Assembly: GCF_000024025.1 (NCBI RefSeq)
Contig: NC_013131.1
Coordinates: 3,348,001 to 3,412,000, forward strand
Length of the DNA stretch: 64,000 bases
Origin: Catenulispora acidiphila DSM 44928
GTDB lineage: Bacteria; Actinomycetota; Actinomycetes; Streptomycetales; Catenulisporaceae
Reading direction: 5' to 3'
The position numbers and the translations under genes were made by a program. The notes under the pieces were generated by a model. That model had not been told where the DNA came from, made no database searches, and saw only the letters and a list, made by a program, of their open reading frames with translations. The first letter of the stretch is position 1. Every line of letters begins with the position of its first letter. Of the stretch, positions 51,691 to 60,244 are shown one piece after another.

Positions 51691-51743
51691 CTGGTAGCTG
51701 GCAGTGGCCGGCAGCAGCTGGCAGTAGCTGGCAGTAGCTGGCC
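51691..51743. repeat. Imperfect CTGGCAGTAG tandem repeats
   Basis: Four to five degenerate copies of CTGGCAGTAG lie in the 65-bp convergent gap after the ATPase gene. No terminator is evident there. Confidence 0.55.
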
Positions 51744-51744
51744 C

Positions 51745-52491
51745 TCAGCGGTGGGCGTTGGCGGTGATGTGCGCGGTGAGCACGTCGAGCTCCTGCTCGC
51801 CCTGCGTGAGCTGCGCCTGGGCCGCCTGGTAGTACGCCGTGTGGTTGGACGCCCCGGCCAGGGCGTCGGTCGCGCCGGCGACGTAGGCACTCAGTGCGGC
51901 CTGCCAACTGGTGGCGTTGACGGATTCGGGATTGGCATCGAGCCGACTCGCGGTACTGACCGTCACGCACATCGACTCGGCGGCGGCAGGCACCGCCGCG
52001 GCGTCCTGGCTCACGATGACAGCGTGCAGCGCGGCGGAGTCGGACCGCAGGGCACTGACGCTGGGCGCCGCCTTGACGACCCACGCGTCGACGGAGGCAG
52101 CCGTACCGCTGCCCGTCTTGGCGCCGCTGAGCGCAGCAGAACACGCGGCACTCGCACGCTGCGCGGCGGACTCGGCCGCGGGCGCGGGACTGGCGCTGCT
52201 ACTGCTCGACGTCGCCGCAGGGCTCACCACAGCGGCGACCCCGTTGGACCCCGCACCACCGCCGCCACCGCCGCCCCTCGCCACGGCGACAGCACTCGCC
52301 GACGAACCGCCGCCGCCCCTCGACAACAAATGCCACCCGAACGGACCCACCGCCGCCACCACAGCCAGCACCGCGACCACCCCGAGGGCGATCCGCAGAT
52401 CGAAACGGACGTCATCACTCCCGGACTCGTCGTCACGGGCCGGAGGCGGTTCGGGCGTCGGTTCGGGCGTCGGTTCGGGCGTCGTGGTCAT
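51745..52491 (-). CDS. Membrane-anchored exported protein, unknown family
   Basis: The 248-residue protein has a Pro/Glu/Thr repeat (PEPTPEPTPEP) in the cytoplasmic tail, one helix (31-57), a Gly/Ser-rich linker and an extracellular helical domain with two Cys (C117 and C172 region). It may be a DUF-type extracellular sensor, but I recognise no family. It sits between repeat-rich gaps on both sides. Confidence 0.55.
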   Translation of the reverse strand: MTTTPEPTPEPTPEPPPARDDESGSDDVRFDLRIALGVVAVLAVVAAVGPFGWHLLSRGGGGSSASAVAVARGGGGGGGAGSNGVAAVVSPAATSSSSSASPAPAAESAAQRASAACSAALSGAKTGSGTAASVDAWVVKAAPSVSALRSDSAALHAVIVSQDAAAVPAAAESMCVTVSTASRLDANPESVNATSWQAALSAYVAGATDALAGASNHTAYYQAAQAQLTQGEQELDVLTAHITANAHR

Positions 52492-53018
52492 GGCTCCACG
52501 GTCGGCCGCGCCGGGGGAGTGTGCCAGCTGGGTGCGCCTTATGGCTGAAGTCGGCAGCCACGAGCGGAGTGCTGACTGCCAGCAGTCACTAGCCAGCAGC
52601 CAGACCAGCCAGCAGCCAGGCCAACCACCAGTCAGCCAGCGGCCGGGCCAGCCACCAGCAGCCAGCCACAGGCAGCCAGCCGGCGGCCGGCAGCCGCGAG
52701 CGGGCGCGGCATGTGCTCGGGCTGCGCTGGAAGTTCGGATGCTGGCATCCTCCGGCGAGCCCTGTCGGCAGCATCGCCGCTACTCAGGCTGCGCTGGCGG
52801 TCTTGCTGGTGGTGATGCCCTCTGGATGGTTGGCGAGTGCGCGTCGTCGACCAGCTGCCTCGGCGGGTGAATCTTTCATCCATGGCGCCGGTGGTGCTCG
52901 GGATGAGCTGGAAGTTCGAATGCGCTCGCGGTTCGGCTGCACCGGTTGCGCTGGGGCTGGGCCGTTAGTCCGGATGCTGGCATCGCTCGGCGAGCCCTGT
53001 CGGTAGTGCCGCTCCCGC
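52492..53018. repeat. Repeat-rich intergenic region
   Basis: There is no credible gene. From about 52565 to 52695 it is CAGCCAG/CCAGCAG low complexity. An imperfect direct repeat of about 60 bp starts at 52736 and again at 52971; both contain GGATGCTGGCATC and GGCGAGCCCTGTCGG. These look like products of slippage or duplication rather than a mobile element; no transposase remnant was seen. Confidence 0.6.
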
Positions 53019-53651
53019 TCAGGCGGCGCTCGCGGTTCGGTTGCCGGTGTCGCCGGGTGGGAGCTTGCTGAGGGCGGCGGCGTCGGCGTCGGTGCCGACG
53101 GGGGGTTGGGCGGGGGTGGTGGAGGCGGCTATGGCGATGGTGCTCAGGAGGGTGGCGGCGGCGAGGGAGATGAGGGTGCCGGTGGCGTGGGGGTGGACGG
53201 ACATCAGCCAGATGGCCCAGGTGGCGGCGATGGCGGTGATGCGGGCGCTGGCGAGGAGGACGGGGTCGCGGACGAGGGCTGCCAGGTGTGGGGGGAGGGG
53301 GCCTTCGGGGGCTGCGTTGGCGGCGTCGAGGAGGCGGGTGGCGGGGCGGCCGCTGAAGCCGCCGCCGACCACGGAGATGGCGACCACGATGCCGATGGCG
53401 GCCACGACCCAGGCGTCGCCGAAGTGGAAGGCGGGGTCGTGGGCCACGAGGGCCAGGCCGCAGCCGGTCATCAGGAGGGTGGCCAGCGGCATCATGACCG
53501 GGAGGGCTCGGGCGGCGCGGACCGCCACGCGGAGTTCGGCGACGGTGGTGGCGCGGCCGGCGGCGGTGACGGCGTAGACCTCCAGGCCTATGCCGGCGAC
53601 CAGGACCACGGTTCCTATGACATGGCCGAAGAGCAGCCAGGCGTCGATCAT
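53019..53651 (-). CDS. DUF2269-like integral membrane protein
   Basis: The 210-residue protein starts MIDAWLLFGHVIGTVVLVAG, after GAGGGGGAATC, and has four or five membrane helices (PVMMPLATLLMTGCGLALVA, VVAAIGIVVAISVVGGGFSG, and two near the C-terminus). The N-terminal helix with a His resembles DUF2269-like proteins. Function unknown. It is the next gene after the cupin on the same strand, 120 bp away. Confidence 0.65.
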   Translation of the reverse strand: MIDAWLLFGHVIGTVVLVAGIGLEVYAVTAAGRATTVAELRVAVRAARALPVMMPLATLLMTGCGLALVAHDPAFHFGDAWVVAAIGIVVAISVVGGGFSGRPATRLLDAANAAPEGPLPPHLAALVRDPVLLASARITAIAATWAIWLMSVHPHATGTLISLAAATLLSTIAIAASTTPAQPPVGTDADAAALSKLPPGDTGNRTASAA

Positions 53652-53771
53652 GGTGGATTCCCCCTCGGGTGTGTGTGCCTTTGTCTCCCCAACCCGCACA
53701 AAATGGATGAAATCAGGATAGGTGGATGAAGGTGGGGGATACCAGCGCCCGAACGGGTGATCTGGTGGGAA

Positions 53772-54134
53772 CTAGACAGATGCTTGATACACCTTGCGCA
53801 GGGTCTCGTGGACGGTCCAGCGGGTCTTGGCGCCCTCGGTGAGCACCGCGACGTCGCCGGGACCGACGTGAAGGACCGCTCCGTCCTCGAACTCGACCGT
53901 CGCGCGCCCCGCCAGCACCACGAACAGCTCGTCCGCCTCGGTGTCGGTGACCACGCCGGGCGTCATCTGCCAGATCCCGCGCACCACGCGTCCGTCCGCC
54001 GACTCGCTCAGCACGAGCTCCGAGACCTCCGGCGCACCGGCCACGACCTGCGACGCATCCAGCGCCACCGGCTCCAGCACAGCATCGGCGACGGGGAGGG
54101 CGAAACCAAGAACAGTAGTGCGATCCTCAGACAT
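53772..54134 (-). CDS. Cupin-domain protein
   Basis: The 120-residue protein has a single cupin barrel of the DUF861 type: VVRGIWQMTPGVVTDTEADE, LFVVLAGRATVEFEDGAV, HVGPGDVAVLTEGAKTRWTV and an ETLRKVYQ end. The substrate is unknown. It is divergent from priA with a 75-bp gap. Confidence 0.85.
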   Translation of the reverse strand: MSEDRTTVLGFALPVADAVLEPVALDASQVVAGAPEVSELVLSESADGRVVRGIWQMTPGVVTDTEADELFVVLAGRATVEFEDGAVLHVGPGDVAVLTEGAKTRWTVHETLRKVYQASV

Positions 54135-54209
54135 GCGCGGCAGCCTATCCACGCCCAACCTGCCCGCCCACGCCACCGGTGTCACCGCTATCGGGTAGAA
54201 ATTGACACT

Positions 54210-56840
54210 GTGGAGGCGCTGGAGCAGAAGAACACGGAGGGAAGGCCGGACGACAAGCCGACTGAGGTTCCGTTGCTGGACGCCCCTGTGCCCGACGCGC
54301 CCGACGCGCCCGACGCGGACCAGGAAGCCGACCCGAACGCCGACCCCGGAGCCGACCCGCGCCAAGCCGCCCGCCGCGCCGCCGGCCGCTCGGCCCGGCA
54401 AGCAGCCCGGCAGGCCAAGCCCAAGCCGGCGCGCGAGCCTGCCCCGGAACTCCCTTACGCCCAAGTCGTCTTGGCGCTGGAACTCAGCCACCTGGACCGC
54501 GCCTTCGACTACCTCGTCCCCACCGAGCTCGACGCCGACGCGCAGCCCGGAGTCCGGGTCCGCGTCCGTTTCGCCGGACAGCTCGTCGACGGCTTCGTCA
54601 TCAGCCGCGCCGCCGAGTCCGGCTTCGCAGGCCGCTTCGAATGGCTGCAGAAGGTCGTCTCCCCGCTCCCCGTCCTGACTCCGGAGATTCTGGATCTCGC
54701 GAGGACTGTCGCGGACAGATACGCGGGCACGCTCGCAGACGTCCTCCGTCTGGCGGTACCGCCGCGCCACGCGAGCGCGGAGAAGACTCCTGCGAAGCTC
54801 CTAGACGCGGGTCCTGACAAGCCGGTCGACGGAGCGCCCTGGGGCGTCTACGGCGGCGGACGCGAGTTCATAAAGGCTCTCCAACGCAAGACGGAGCCCA
54901 AGCTCCCGCGCGCAGTGTGGACCTGCCTCCCGGCGACGGACTGGGCCACCGCCATCGCGACCGCGATGCACGCCGTGGCAACGGATGCAGTGGTGCTCCC
55001 CGAACCCGACCCGGCACCGATGCAGGCACAGGCACAGGTACCGGTACACGTACAGGCGACAGCGAGCGAGGAAGCTGCGACCTCCGAAGAAGTCCCAGAT
55101 CCCGACGTGATCGCCGACGACCCGACCGATCCCGCCCTCCCCGATCCAGACCTGCCGACCGACTACGACATCGACCCAGAGAACCTCCGCGATCTGGATG
55201 ACGATCGCTATAGCGATGCCGCTACGTCGGAAACGCCTAAGCAAACCACTGAGATCGTCAGCGAACCGACAAGCATCGCCACAGCCGACCCCCTCCACGT
55301 CCCCGGCCGAGGCGCCCTCGCCATCGTCCCCGACCACCGCGACCTGGCCCGCCTGGACGCCGCCCTCACCGAGATCGCCGGCCCGGGCCACCACGTCGTC
55401 CTGTCCGAGGAACTCGGTCCCGCCAAGCGCTACCAGAACTGGCTGGCCGTGCTGCGCGGCGACGTGAAAATGGTGATCGGCACCCGCTCCGCGATGTTCG
55501 CCCCGGTCGCCGACCTGGGCTTCGTCACGGTCTGGGACGACGGCGACGACCTGCACGCCGAACCGCGCGCCCCCTACCCGCATGTCCGCGAAGTCCTCCT
55601 CCTGCGCGCGCACGCCACAGGCGCAGCCGCCCTCATCGGCGGCTATACGTGCACCGCAGAAGGTGCGCAGCTAGTAGAGAGCAGATGGGCCTATCCCCTT
55701 ACTGCGTTCCGCTCTACAGTCCGCGCCAAGTCGCCCCTTATCCGTACCTCTGGAGAGGAACTAGAGAAGGAACGCGATCCGGCCGCGGCAGCCGCGCGCC
55801 TCCCGAACCTCGCCTGGCGCACTGCGCGCGCCGCCCTCGACGACGGCCCGGTCCTCATCCAAGTCCCGCGCGGCGGCTACGCACCCTCCCTGGCGTGCAT
55901 CCGCTGTAGGAAACACGCACGCTGCAACCACTGCCACGGACCCCTGGAGCTCACCTCAGGACACGCCATGGCGTCCTGCCTGTGGTGCGGACGCCCGGCA
56001 GGCGGCTGGCGCTGCGACGGCATCGTCAACGAGCGCCCCTGCGGCGGCGACCGCTTCCGCATGCTCGCCATCGGCGTCCAGCGCACCGCCGAAGAACTCG
56101 GCCGCGCCTTCGCCAATACGAAAGTCATCTCTTCGGCGCAGGACACCGTCCTGTCCCAGGTCTCCGACAAACCCGCCCTCATCGTGGCGACCCCCGGAGC
56201 CGAACCTGTCGCCGACGGCGGCTACGCGGCGGCCCTCCTGCTCGACGGCTGGTCCCTGCTGGCCCGCCGAGACCTGCGCTCCGGCGAAGAAGCCCTGCGC
56301 CGCTGGCTCAACGCCGCCGCGCTGGTGCGCCCCGGGACTGAGGGCGGCAAGGTCGTCATCATGGCCGAGCCGGGACTCGCCCCGGTCCAGGCGCTCGTGC
56401 GCTGGGACCCGGTCTGGCACGCGCGCCGCGAGCTCACCGACCGCGGCGAGCTGCACTACCCGCCGCTGGCCCGCGTGGCGGAACTCACAGGCACTCCCGC
56501 CGCCGTCGCCGAGGAGCTGAGCCTGCTCCGGCTGCCGGAGGCGGCCGAGATCCTCGGACCGGTCGCGGTGGACGTCCCCAGGTCCGACGAGCGCGCCGCC
56601 CAGAAGGCGGACGCCCGCGCCGGCAAGAACGCCGACCGCCTCGGCCGCGGCGAGCGTCCCGAGAAGCCGAAGCCCGCCGAGGAACGCCCGCGCCAGCAGC
56701 TGCACCGCGCGCTGGTCCGCGTCCCGCGCAGGCTCGGCGGCGACCTGTCCGCCGCCGTCCGCGAAGCCCAGGGCGTCCGCAGCGCCCGCAAGGCCGAGGA
56801 GTGGGTCCGGGTCCGCATCGACCCGGTCCAGATCGGCTGA
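54210..56840 (+). CDS. priA: PriA-like primosomal protein N' (helicase-inactive form)
   Basis: The 876-residue protein starts at GTG 54210 with no good ribosome site (TAGAAATTGACACT precedes it, so a leaderless transcript is possible). It has an acidic Pro/Asp/Ala tail (1-80), the PriA DNA-binding domain (82-180), and a helicase-like region lacking Walker A and with DDGDD (443-447) where DEEH is expected. The zinc-binding segment has CIRCRKHARCNHC and CLWCGRPAGGWRC. An insertion of about 100 acidic, repetitive residues (262-362) splits the helicase-like region. Actinobacterial PriA often lacks ATPase motifs. It probably acts as a DNA-structure adaptor at stalled forks. Confidence 0.85.
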   Translation: MEALEQKNTEGRPDDKPTEVPLLDAPVPDAPDAPDADQEADPNADPGADPRQAARRAAGRSARQAARQAKPKPAREPAPELPYAQVVLALELSHLDRAFDYLVPTELDADAQPGVRVRVRFAGQLVDGFVISRAAESGFAGRFEWLQKVVSPLPVLTPEILDLARTVADRYAGTLADVLRLAVPPRHASAEKTPAKLLDAGPDKPVDGAPWGVYGGGREFIKALQRKTEPKLPRAVWTCLPATDWATAIATAMHAVATDAVVLPEPDPAPMQAQAQVPVHVQATASEEAATSEEVPDPDVIADDPTDPALPDPDLPTDYDIDPENLRDLDDDRYSDAATSETPKQTTEIVSEPTSIATADPLHVPGRGALAIVPDHRDLARLDAALTEIAGPGHHVVLSEELGPAKRYQNWLAVLRGDVKMVIGTRSAMFAPVADLGFVTVWDDGDDLHAEPRAPYPHVREVLLLRAHATGAAALIGGYTCTAEGAQLVESRWAYPLTAFRSTVRAKSPLIRTSGEELEKERDPAAAAARLPNLAWRTARAALDDGPVLIQVPRGGYAPSLACIRCRKHARCNHCHGPLELTSGHAMASCLWCGRPAGGWRCDGIVNERPCGGDRFRMLAIGVQRTAEELGRAFANTKVISSAQDTVLSQVSDKPALIVATPGAEPVADGGYAAALLLDGWSLLARRDLRSGEEALRRWLNAAALVRPGTEGGKVVIMAEPGLAPVQALVRWDPVWHARRELTDRGELHYPPLARVAELTGTPAAVAEELSLLRLPEAAEILGPVAVDVPRSDERAAQKADARAGKNADRLGRGERPEKPKPAEERPRQQLHRALVRVPRRLGGDLSAAVREAQGVRSARKAEEWVRVRIDPVQIG

Positions 56841-56958
56841 GCATCTCGTGAGCGCACCGAGCACCTCGTGAGCGCACCGAGCACCTCGTGAGCGCACTGA
56901 GCACCTCGCGAGCGCACTGAGCACCTCGCGAGCGCACTGAGCACCTCGCGAGCGCGCT
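56839..56958. repeat. Six tandem copies of a 20-bp repeat
   Basis: GAGCACCTCG(T/C)GAGCGCAC(C/T) occurs six times head to tail, starting on the priA stop codon. Copies 4-6 contain the palindrome CTCGCGAG and copies 1-3 CTCGTGAG. There are no spacers, so it is not a CRISPR array. It behaves like a minisatellite and could fold into hairpins in the priA-def transcript. Confidence 0.85.
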
Positions 56959-57055
56959 GTGCTCCGAGGCGCGGAACCGCCACGCTCCGCCACCGCCGCC
57001 GGGCTCCGTACACTGGATAGCTGAATCCTGTACATCCATGAACGGAGCGCGACCC

Positions 57056-57604
57056 TTGACCGTCCAGGCGATCCGCCTCTTCGGCGACCCGGTCCTGACC
57101 ACACCGGCCACGCCGGTCGTCGACTTCGACAAGGAACTGCGCACCCTTGTCAAGGACCTCACCGAAACGATGCTGGACGCGCCCGGCAGCGGCCTCGCGG
57201 CGCCCCAGATCGGCGTCGGCCTGCGGGTCTTCACCTGGAACGTCGACAACGAGCTCGGCCATCTGGTGAACCCCACCCTCGACCTGTCCGACGAGGAGCA
57301 GGACGGCGACGAGGGCTGCCTGTCCATCCCGGACCTGGCCTTCCCCTGCAAGCGCGCCCTGCGCGTGGTCGCCAAGGGCTGGACCATGCACGGCGAGCCG
57401 GTCGAGGTCGAGGGCAGCGAGATGCTGGCGCGCTGCATCCAGCACGAGACCGACCACCTGGACGGCGTGCTGTTCATCGACCGCCTGGACCGGGAGTGGC
57501 GCAAGAAGGCGATGCGCGCGATCCGGCTGGCCGACTGGGCCAACGACGGTGCCGAGCCGGTCGTGAAGGTGTCCCCGCACGCGACCTTCGGGCGGGCGAT
57601 CTGA
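57056..57604 (+). CDS. def: Peptide deformylase
   Basis: The protein removes the formyl group from N-terminal Met. It has the three metallo-deformylase motifs: [10 protein letters not shown] (motif 1), EGCLSI (motif 2, metal Cys) and QHETDHLDG (motif 3, metal His pair). The start is TTG 57056, with CGGAGC nine bases before it; ATG 57038 gives 188 residues, has no ribosome site and could be leaderless. It is immediately followed by fmt (2 bp), a classic pairing. Confidence 0.93.
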   Translation: MTVQAIRLFGDPVLTTPATPVVDFDKELRTLVKDLTETMLDAPGSGLAAPQIGVGLRVFTWNVDNELGHLVNPTLDLSDEEQDGDEGCLSIPDLAFPCKRALRVVAKGWTMHGEPVEVEGSEMLARCIQHETDHLDGVLFIDRLDREWRKKAMRAIRLADWANDGAEPVVKVSPHATFGRAI

Positions 57605-57606
57605 CG

Positions 57607-58554
57607 ATGCGCGTCCTGTTCGCCGGCACCCCCGAGCCCGCGCTGCCGTCCCTGCGCGCGCTGCTGGACTCCCGCCACGAGGTGGTCGCGGTCCTGACCC
57701 GCCCGGACGCCCGCTCCGGCCGCGGCCGCCGCATGGAGGCCTCGCCGATCGCGCAGCTGGCCGAGGAGGCCGGGGTCGAGGTGCTCAAGCCGGAGAAGGT
57801 GCGCGACCCGGCGTTCCTGGAGCGGCTGGCCGCGATCGCCCCGGACTGCTGCCCGATCGTCGCCTACGGCGGCCTGATCCCGAAGTCGGCGCTGGACGTC
57901 CCGCGGCACGGCTGGGTGAACCTGCACTTCTCGCTCCTGCCGGCCTGGCGGGGCGCCGCGCCGGTGCAGCAGGCGCTCCTGCACGGCGACGAGATCACCG
58001 GCGCCTCGACCTTCCTGCTGGAGGAGGGCCTGGACACCGGCCCGGTCTACGGCACGGTCACCGACGAGATCCGCCGCACCGACACCAGCGGCGACCTGCT
58101 CGCTCGGCTGGCGGAGTCCGGATCCCGGCTGCTGACCGCCACCCTGGACGCCATCGAGGACGGCACCGCGCGGCCGGTCCCGCAGCCGGCCGAGGGCGTC
58201 ACGCTGGCGCCGAAGGTGCTCGCCACCGACGCCCGCATCGACTGGACGGCTCCGGCGCTGCGCGTGGACCGCCTGATCCGCGCCTGCACCCCGGCGCCCG
58301 GCGCCTGGACCGTCCTGCCCGGCGTGGACGGCGAGGAGGACCTGCGCGTGAAGATCTTCCCGGTCACCGCGCTGCCCGGGACCACCGAGGTCCCGCCGGG
58401 CCGGATCGTGCAGGACTCGCGAGGATTGACGGTGGGCACCGGCAGCGGGCACACCGTGCGGCTGGGCGACGTGCAGCCGCAGGGCAAGCGGCGGATGCCG
58501 GCGGCGGACTGGGCGCGCGGACTGCGCCTGACCGGGGACGAGGCGTTCCTCTGA
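57607..58554 (+). CDS. fmt: Methionyl-tRNA formyltransferase
   Basis: The 315-residue protein formylates initiator Met-tRNA with 10-formyl-THF. The catalytic [16 protein letters not shown] block (His and Asp/Asn of the formyltransferase fold) and [14 protein letters not shown] are clear. The C-terminal OB-like domain carries [20 protein letters not shown]. It follows def by 2 bp and precedes rsmB by 68 bp. Confidence 0.95.
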   Translation: MRVLFAGTPEPALPSLRALLDSRHEVVAVLTRPDARSGRGRRMEASPIAQLAEEAGVEVLKPEKVRDPAFLERLAAIAPDCCPIVAYGGLIPKSALDVPRHGWVNLHFSLLPAWRGAAPVQQALLHGDEITGASTFLLEEGLDTGPVYGTVTDEIRRTDTSGDLLARLAESGSRLLTATLDAIEDGTARPVPQPAEGVTLAPKVLATDARIDWTAPALRVDRLIRACTPAPGAWTVLPGVDGEEDLRVKIFPVTALPGTTEVPPGRIVQDSRGLTVGTGSGHTVRLGDVQPQGKRRMPAADWARGLRLTGDEAFL

Positions 58555-58622
58555 GCGTTTCGGCTGCTCCCGTACCACCCCCACCACCCACCGCCTCGTC
58601 ACAAGGGAACAGCGAGCTCTCC

Positions 58623-60104
58623 ATGGCACCGCGCACGTCCACCTCCACCGCCGATCAGGCCCGCGCCGCCGCGCTCGAAGTCCTGGAGGCGGTGCGCACC
58701 CGGGACGCCTACGCGAACCTCCTGCTGCCCCGGCTGCTGCGCGACCGCGGCCTGAGCGGCCGGGACGCCGCCTTCACCACCGAGCTGTCCTACGGCACGC
58801 TGCGCGGTCTCGGGACCTATGACGCGATCATCGCCGCGTGCGTGGACCGCGATCTGGACGCCGTCGACCCGGTGGTGCTTGACGCGCTGCGGATCGGCGC
58901 GCACCAACTCCTGGCGATGGACGTCCCGCCGCACGCCGCGGTGTCGACCACCGTGGACCTGGTCCGGTCGGTCTCCAACGAGGGCGCCTCGCGGTTCGCC
59001 AACGCGATCCTGCGCCGCGTCGGGCAGGGCGACCTACAGGAGTGGATCAAGCGGATCGCGCCGAACGCGCAGGACGATCCGGAGGGCTTCCTGTCGGTGT
59101 CGCGCTCGCACCCGCGCTGGATCGTCTCAGCGTTCTGGGACTCGCTGCAGGCGCACCGCGGCGCGCAGCGCGCGCACCAGGACATCGGCGAGCTGCTGGA
59201 CGCCGACAACGCGCGGCCCGGCGTCACGCTGGTCACGCGGCCGGGCTTGGCGCAGGTCGGGGAGCTCACTGACTTGGGCGCGCTGGCTGCGCGGTACTCG
59301 CCGTACGCCGCCTACCTGGCCGGCGGCGATCCGGGCGCCTTGGCGCCGGTCCGCGACGGCCGCGCCGGAGTGCAGGACGAGGGCAGCCAGCTGGTCGCCA
59401 CCGCGCTGGCCCTGGCGCCGCTGGAGGGCCGGGACGAGCAGTGGCTCGACATGTGCGCCGGTCCCGGCGGGAAGGCCGCGCTGCTGGCCGGGCTGGCGTT
59501 GGAGCGCGGGGCGTCGCTGCTGGCGAACGAGATCGCGCCGCACCGGGCCGAGCTGGTCCGCAGGGCTCTGCGGGGGTACGGGGACCGAGTGGTCGGGACT
59601 GCTGACACTCACACGGCTGAGGTGGATGAGAACGCCGATGCTGATACGGACACTGACGCCACTGACGCCGTGCGCACCGGCAGCCTCCAAGTCATCGCCG
59701 CCGACGGCATCCGCGCGCCCTGGCAGCCCGGCTCCTTCGACCGCGTCATGCTCGACGCCCCCTGCACCGGCCTCGGCGCGCTGCGCCGGCGTCCGGAGTC
59801 GCGCTGGCGCCGCACTCCGGAGGACCTGGAGCGGCTGACCCGCGTCCAGCGTCGCCTGCTGTCCTCGGCGCTGGACTCCGTGCGGACCGGCGGACTGGTC
59901 GCCTACGTGACGTGCTCCCCGCACCTGGAGGAGACCCGCGACGTGGTCCGTCAGGTGGTGAAGGCGCGGCGCGACGTCGAGCGCGTGGACGCCCGGCCGT
60001 TGCTGCCCGGCGTGCCCGACCTCGGCGGCGGACCCGATGTCCAGCTCTGGCCGCATCTGCACGGTACCGACGCCATGTATCTGGCGCTCCTGCGCCGTTC
60101 CTAA
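58623..60104 (+). CDS. rsmB: 16S rRNA (cytosine967-C5)-methyltransferase RsmB
   Basis: The 493-residue protein has an N-terminal NusB-like domain (10-140) and a Rossmann methyltransferase domain. Motif I is MCAGPGGKAALLAG (277-290). Motif IV is DAPCTG (378-383, Cys381) and the second cysteine motif is VTCSP (429-433, Cys431). An acidic, repetitive insertion (about 333-350) is not part of the fold. It modifies 16S rRNA position 967 in the priA-def-fmt-rsmB neighbourhood. Confidence 0.93.
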   Translation: MAPRTSTSTADQARAAALEVLEAVRTRDAYANLLLPRLLRDRGLSGRDAAFTTELSYGTLRGLGTYDAIIAACVDRDLDAVDPVVLDALRIGAHQLLAMDVPPHAAVSTTVDLVRSVSNEGASRFANAILRRVGQGDLQEWIKRIAPNAQDDPEGFLSVSRSHPRWIVSAFWDSLQAHRGAQRAHQDIGELLDADNARPGVTLVTRPGLAQVGELTDLGALAARYSPYAAYLAGGDPGALAPVRDGRAGVQDEGSQLVATALALAPLEGRDEQWLDMCAGPGGKAALLAGLALERGASLLANEIAPHRAELVRRALRGYGDRVVGTADTHTAEVDENADADTDTDATDAVRTGSLQVIAADGIRAPWQPGSFDRVMLDAPCTGLGALRRRPESRWRRTPEDLERLTRVQRRLLSSALDSVRTGGLVAYVTCSPHLEETRDVVRQVVKARRDVERVDARPLLPGVPDLGGGPDVQLWPHLHGTDAMYLALLRRS

Positions 60105-60180
60105 GGGCGATCGCCTCCCCGCACTGTCTCAAAACGATCACAGGTTCGTCCCCAGCTCGTCCCCGCCGTAACTCTTTGCA

Positions 60181-60201
60181 CCCTCCAGGTGGTCTGGAGG
60201 G
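60181..60201. terminator. Hairpin between rsmB and the peptidase gene
   Basis: CCCTCCAG pairs with CTGGAGGG over GTGGT in the 140-bp gap. It is followed by TTGG, not a U-run. It could be a weak terminator for rsmB or an operator before the peptidase. A GGCGATCGCC palindrome follows the rsmB stop (60106-60115). Confidence 0.45.
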
Positions 60202-60244
60202 TTGGCAGGGCTTGTGCAAACGGCGATGGGGCGGGTGGGGCGGG

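Noticed and set aside
52492-53018. A mobile element or transposase remnant in the repeat region
   Set aside because: There are no terminal inverted repeats, target duplications or transposase-like peptides. The repeats are imperfect and direct.
56839-56958. A possible CRISPR array
   Set aside because: The 20-bp copies touch each other with no spacers and no cas genes are present. It is a tandem repeat.
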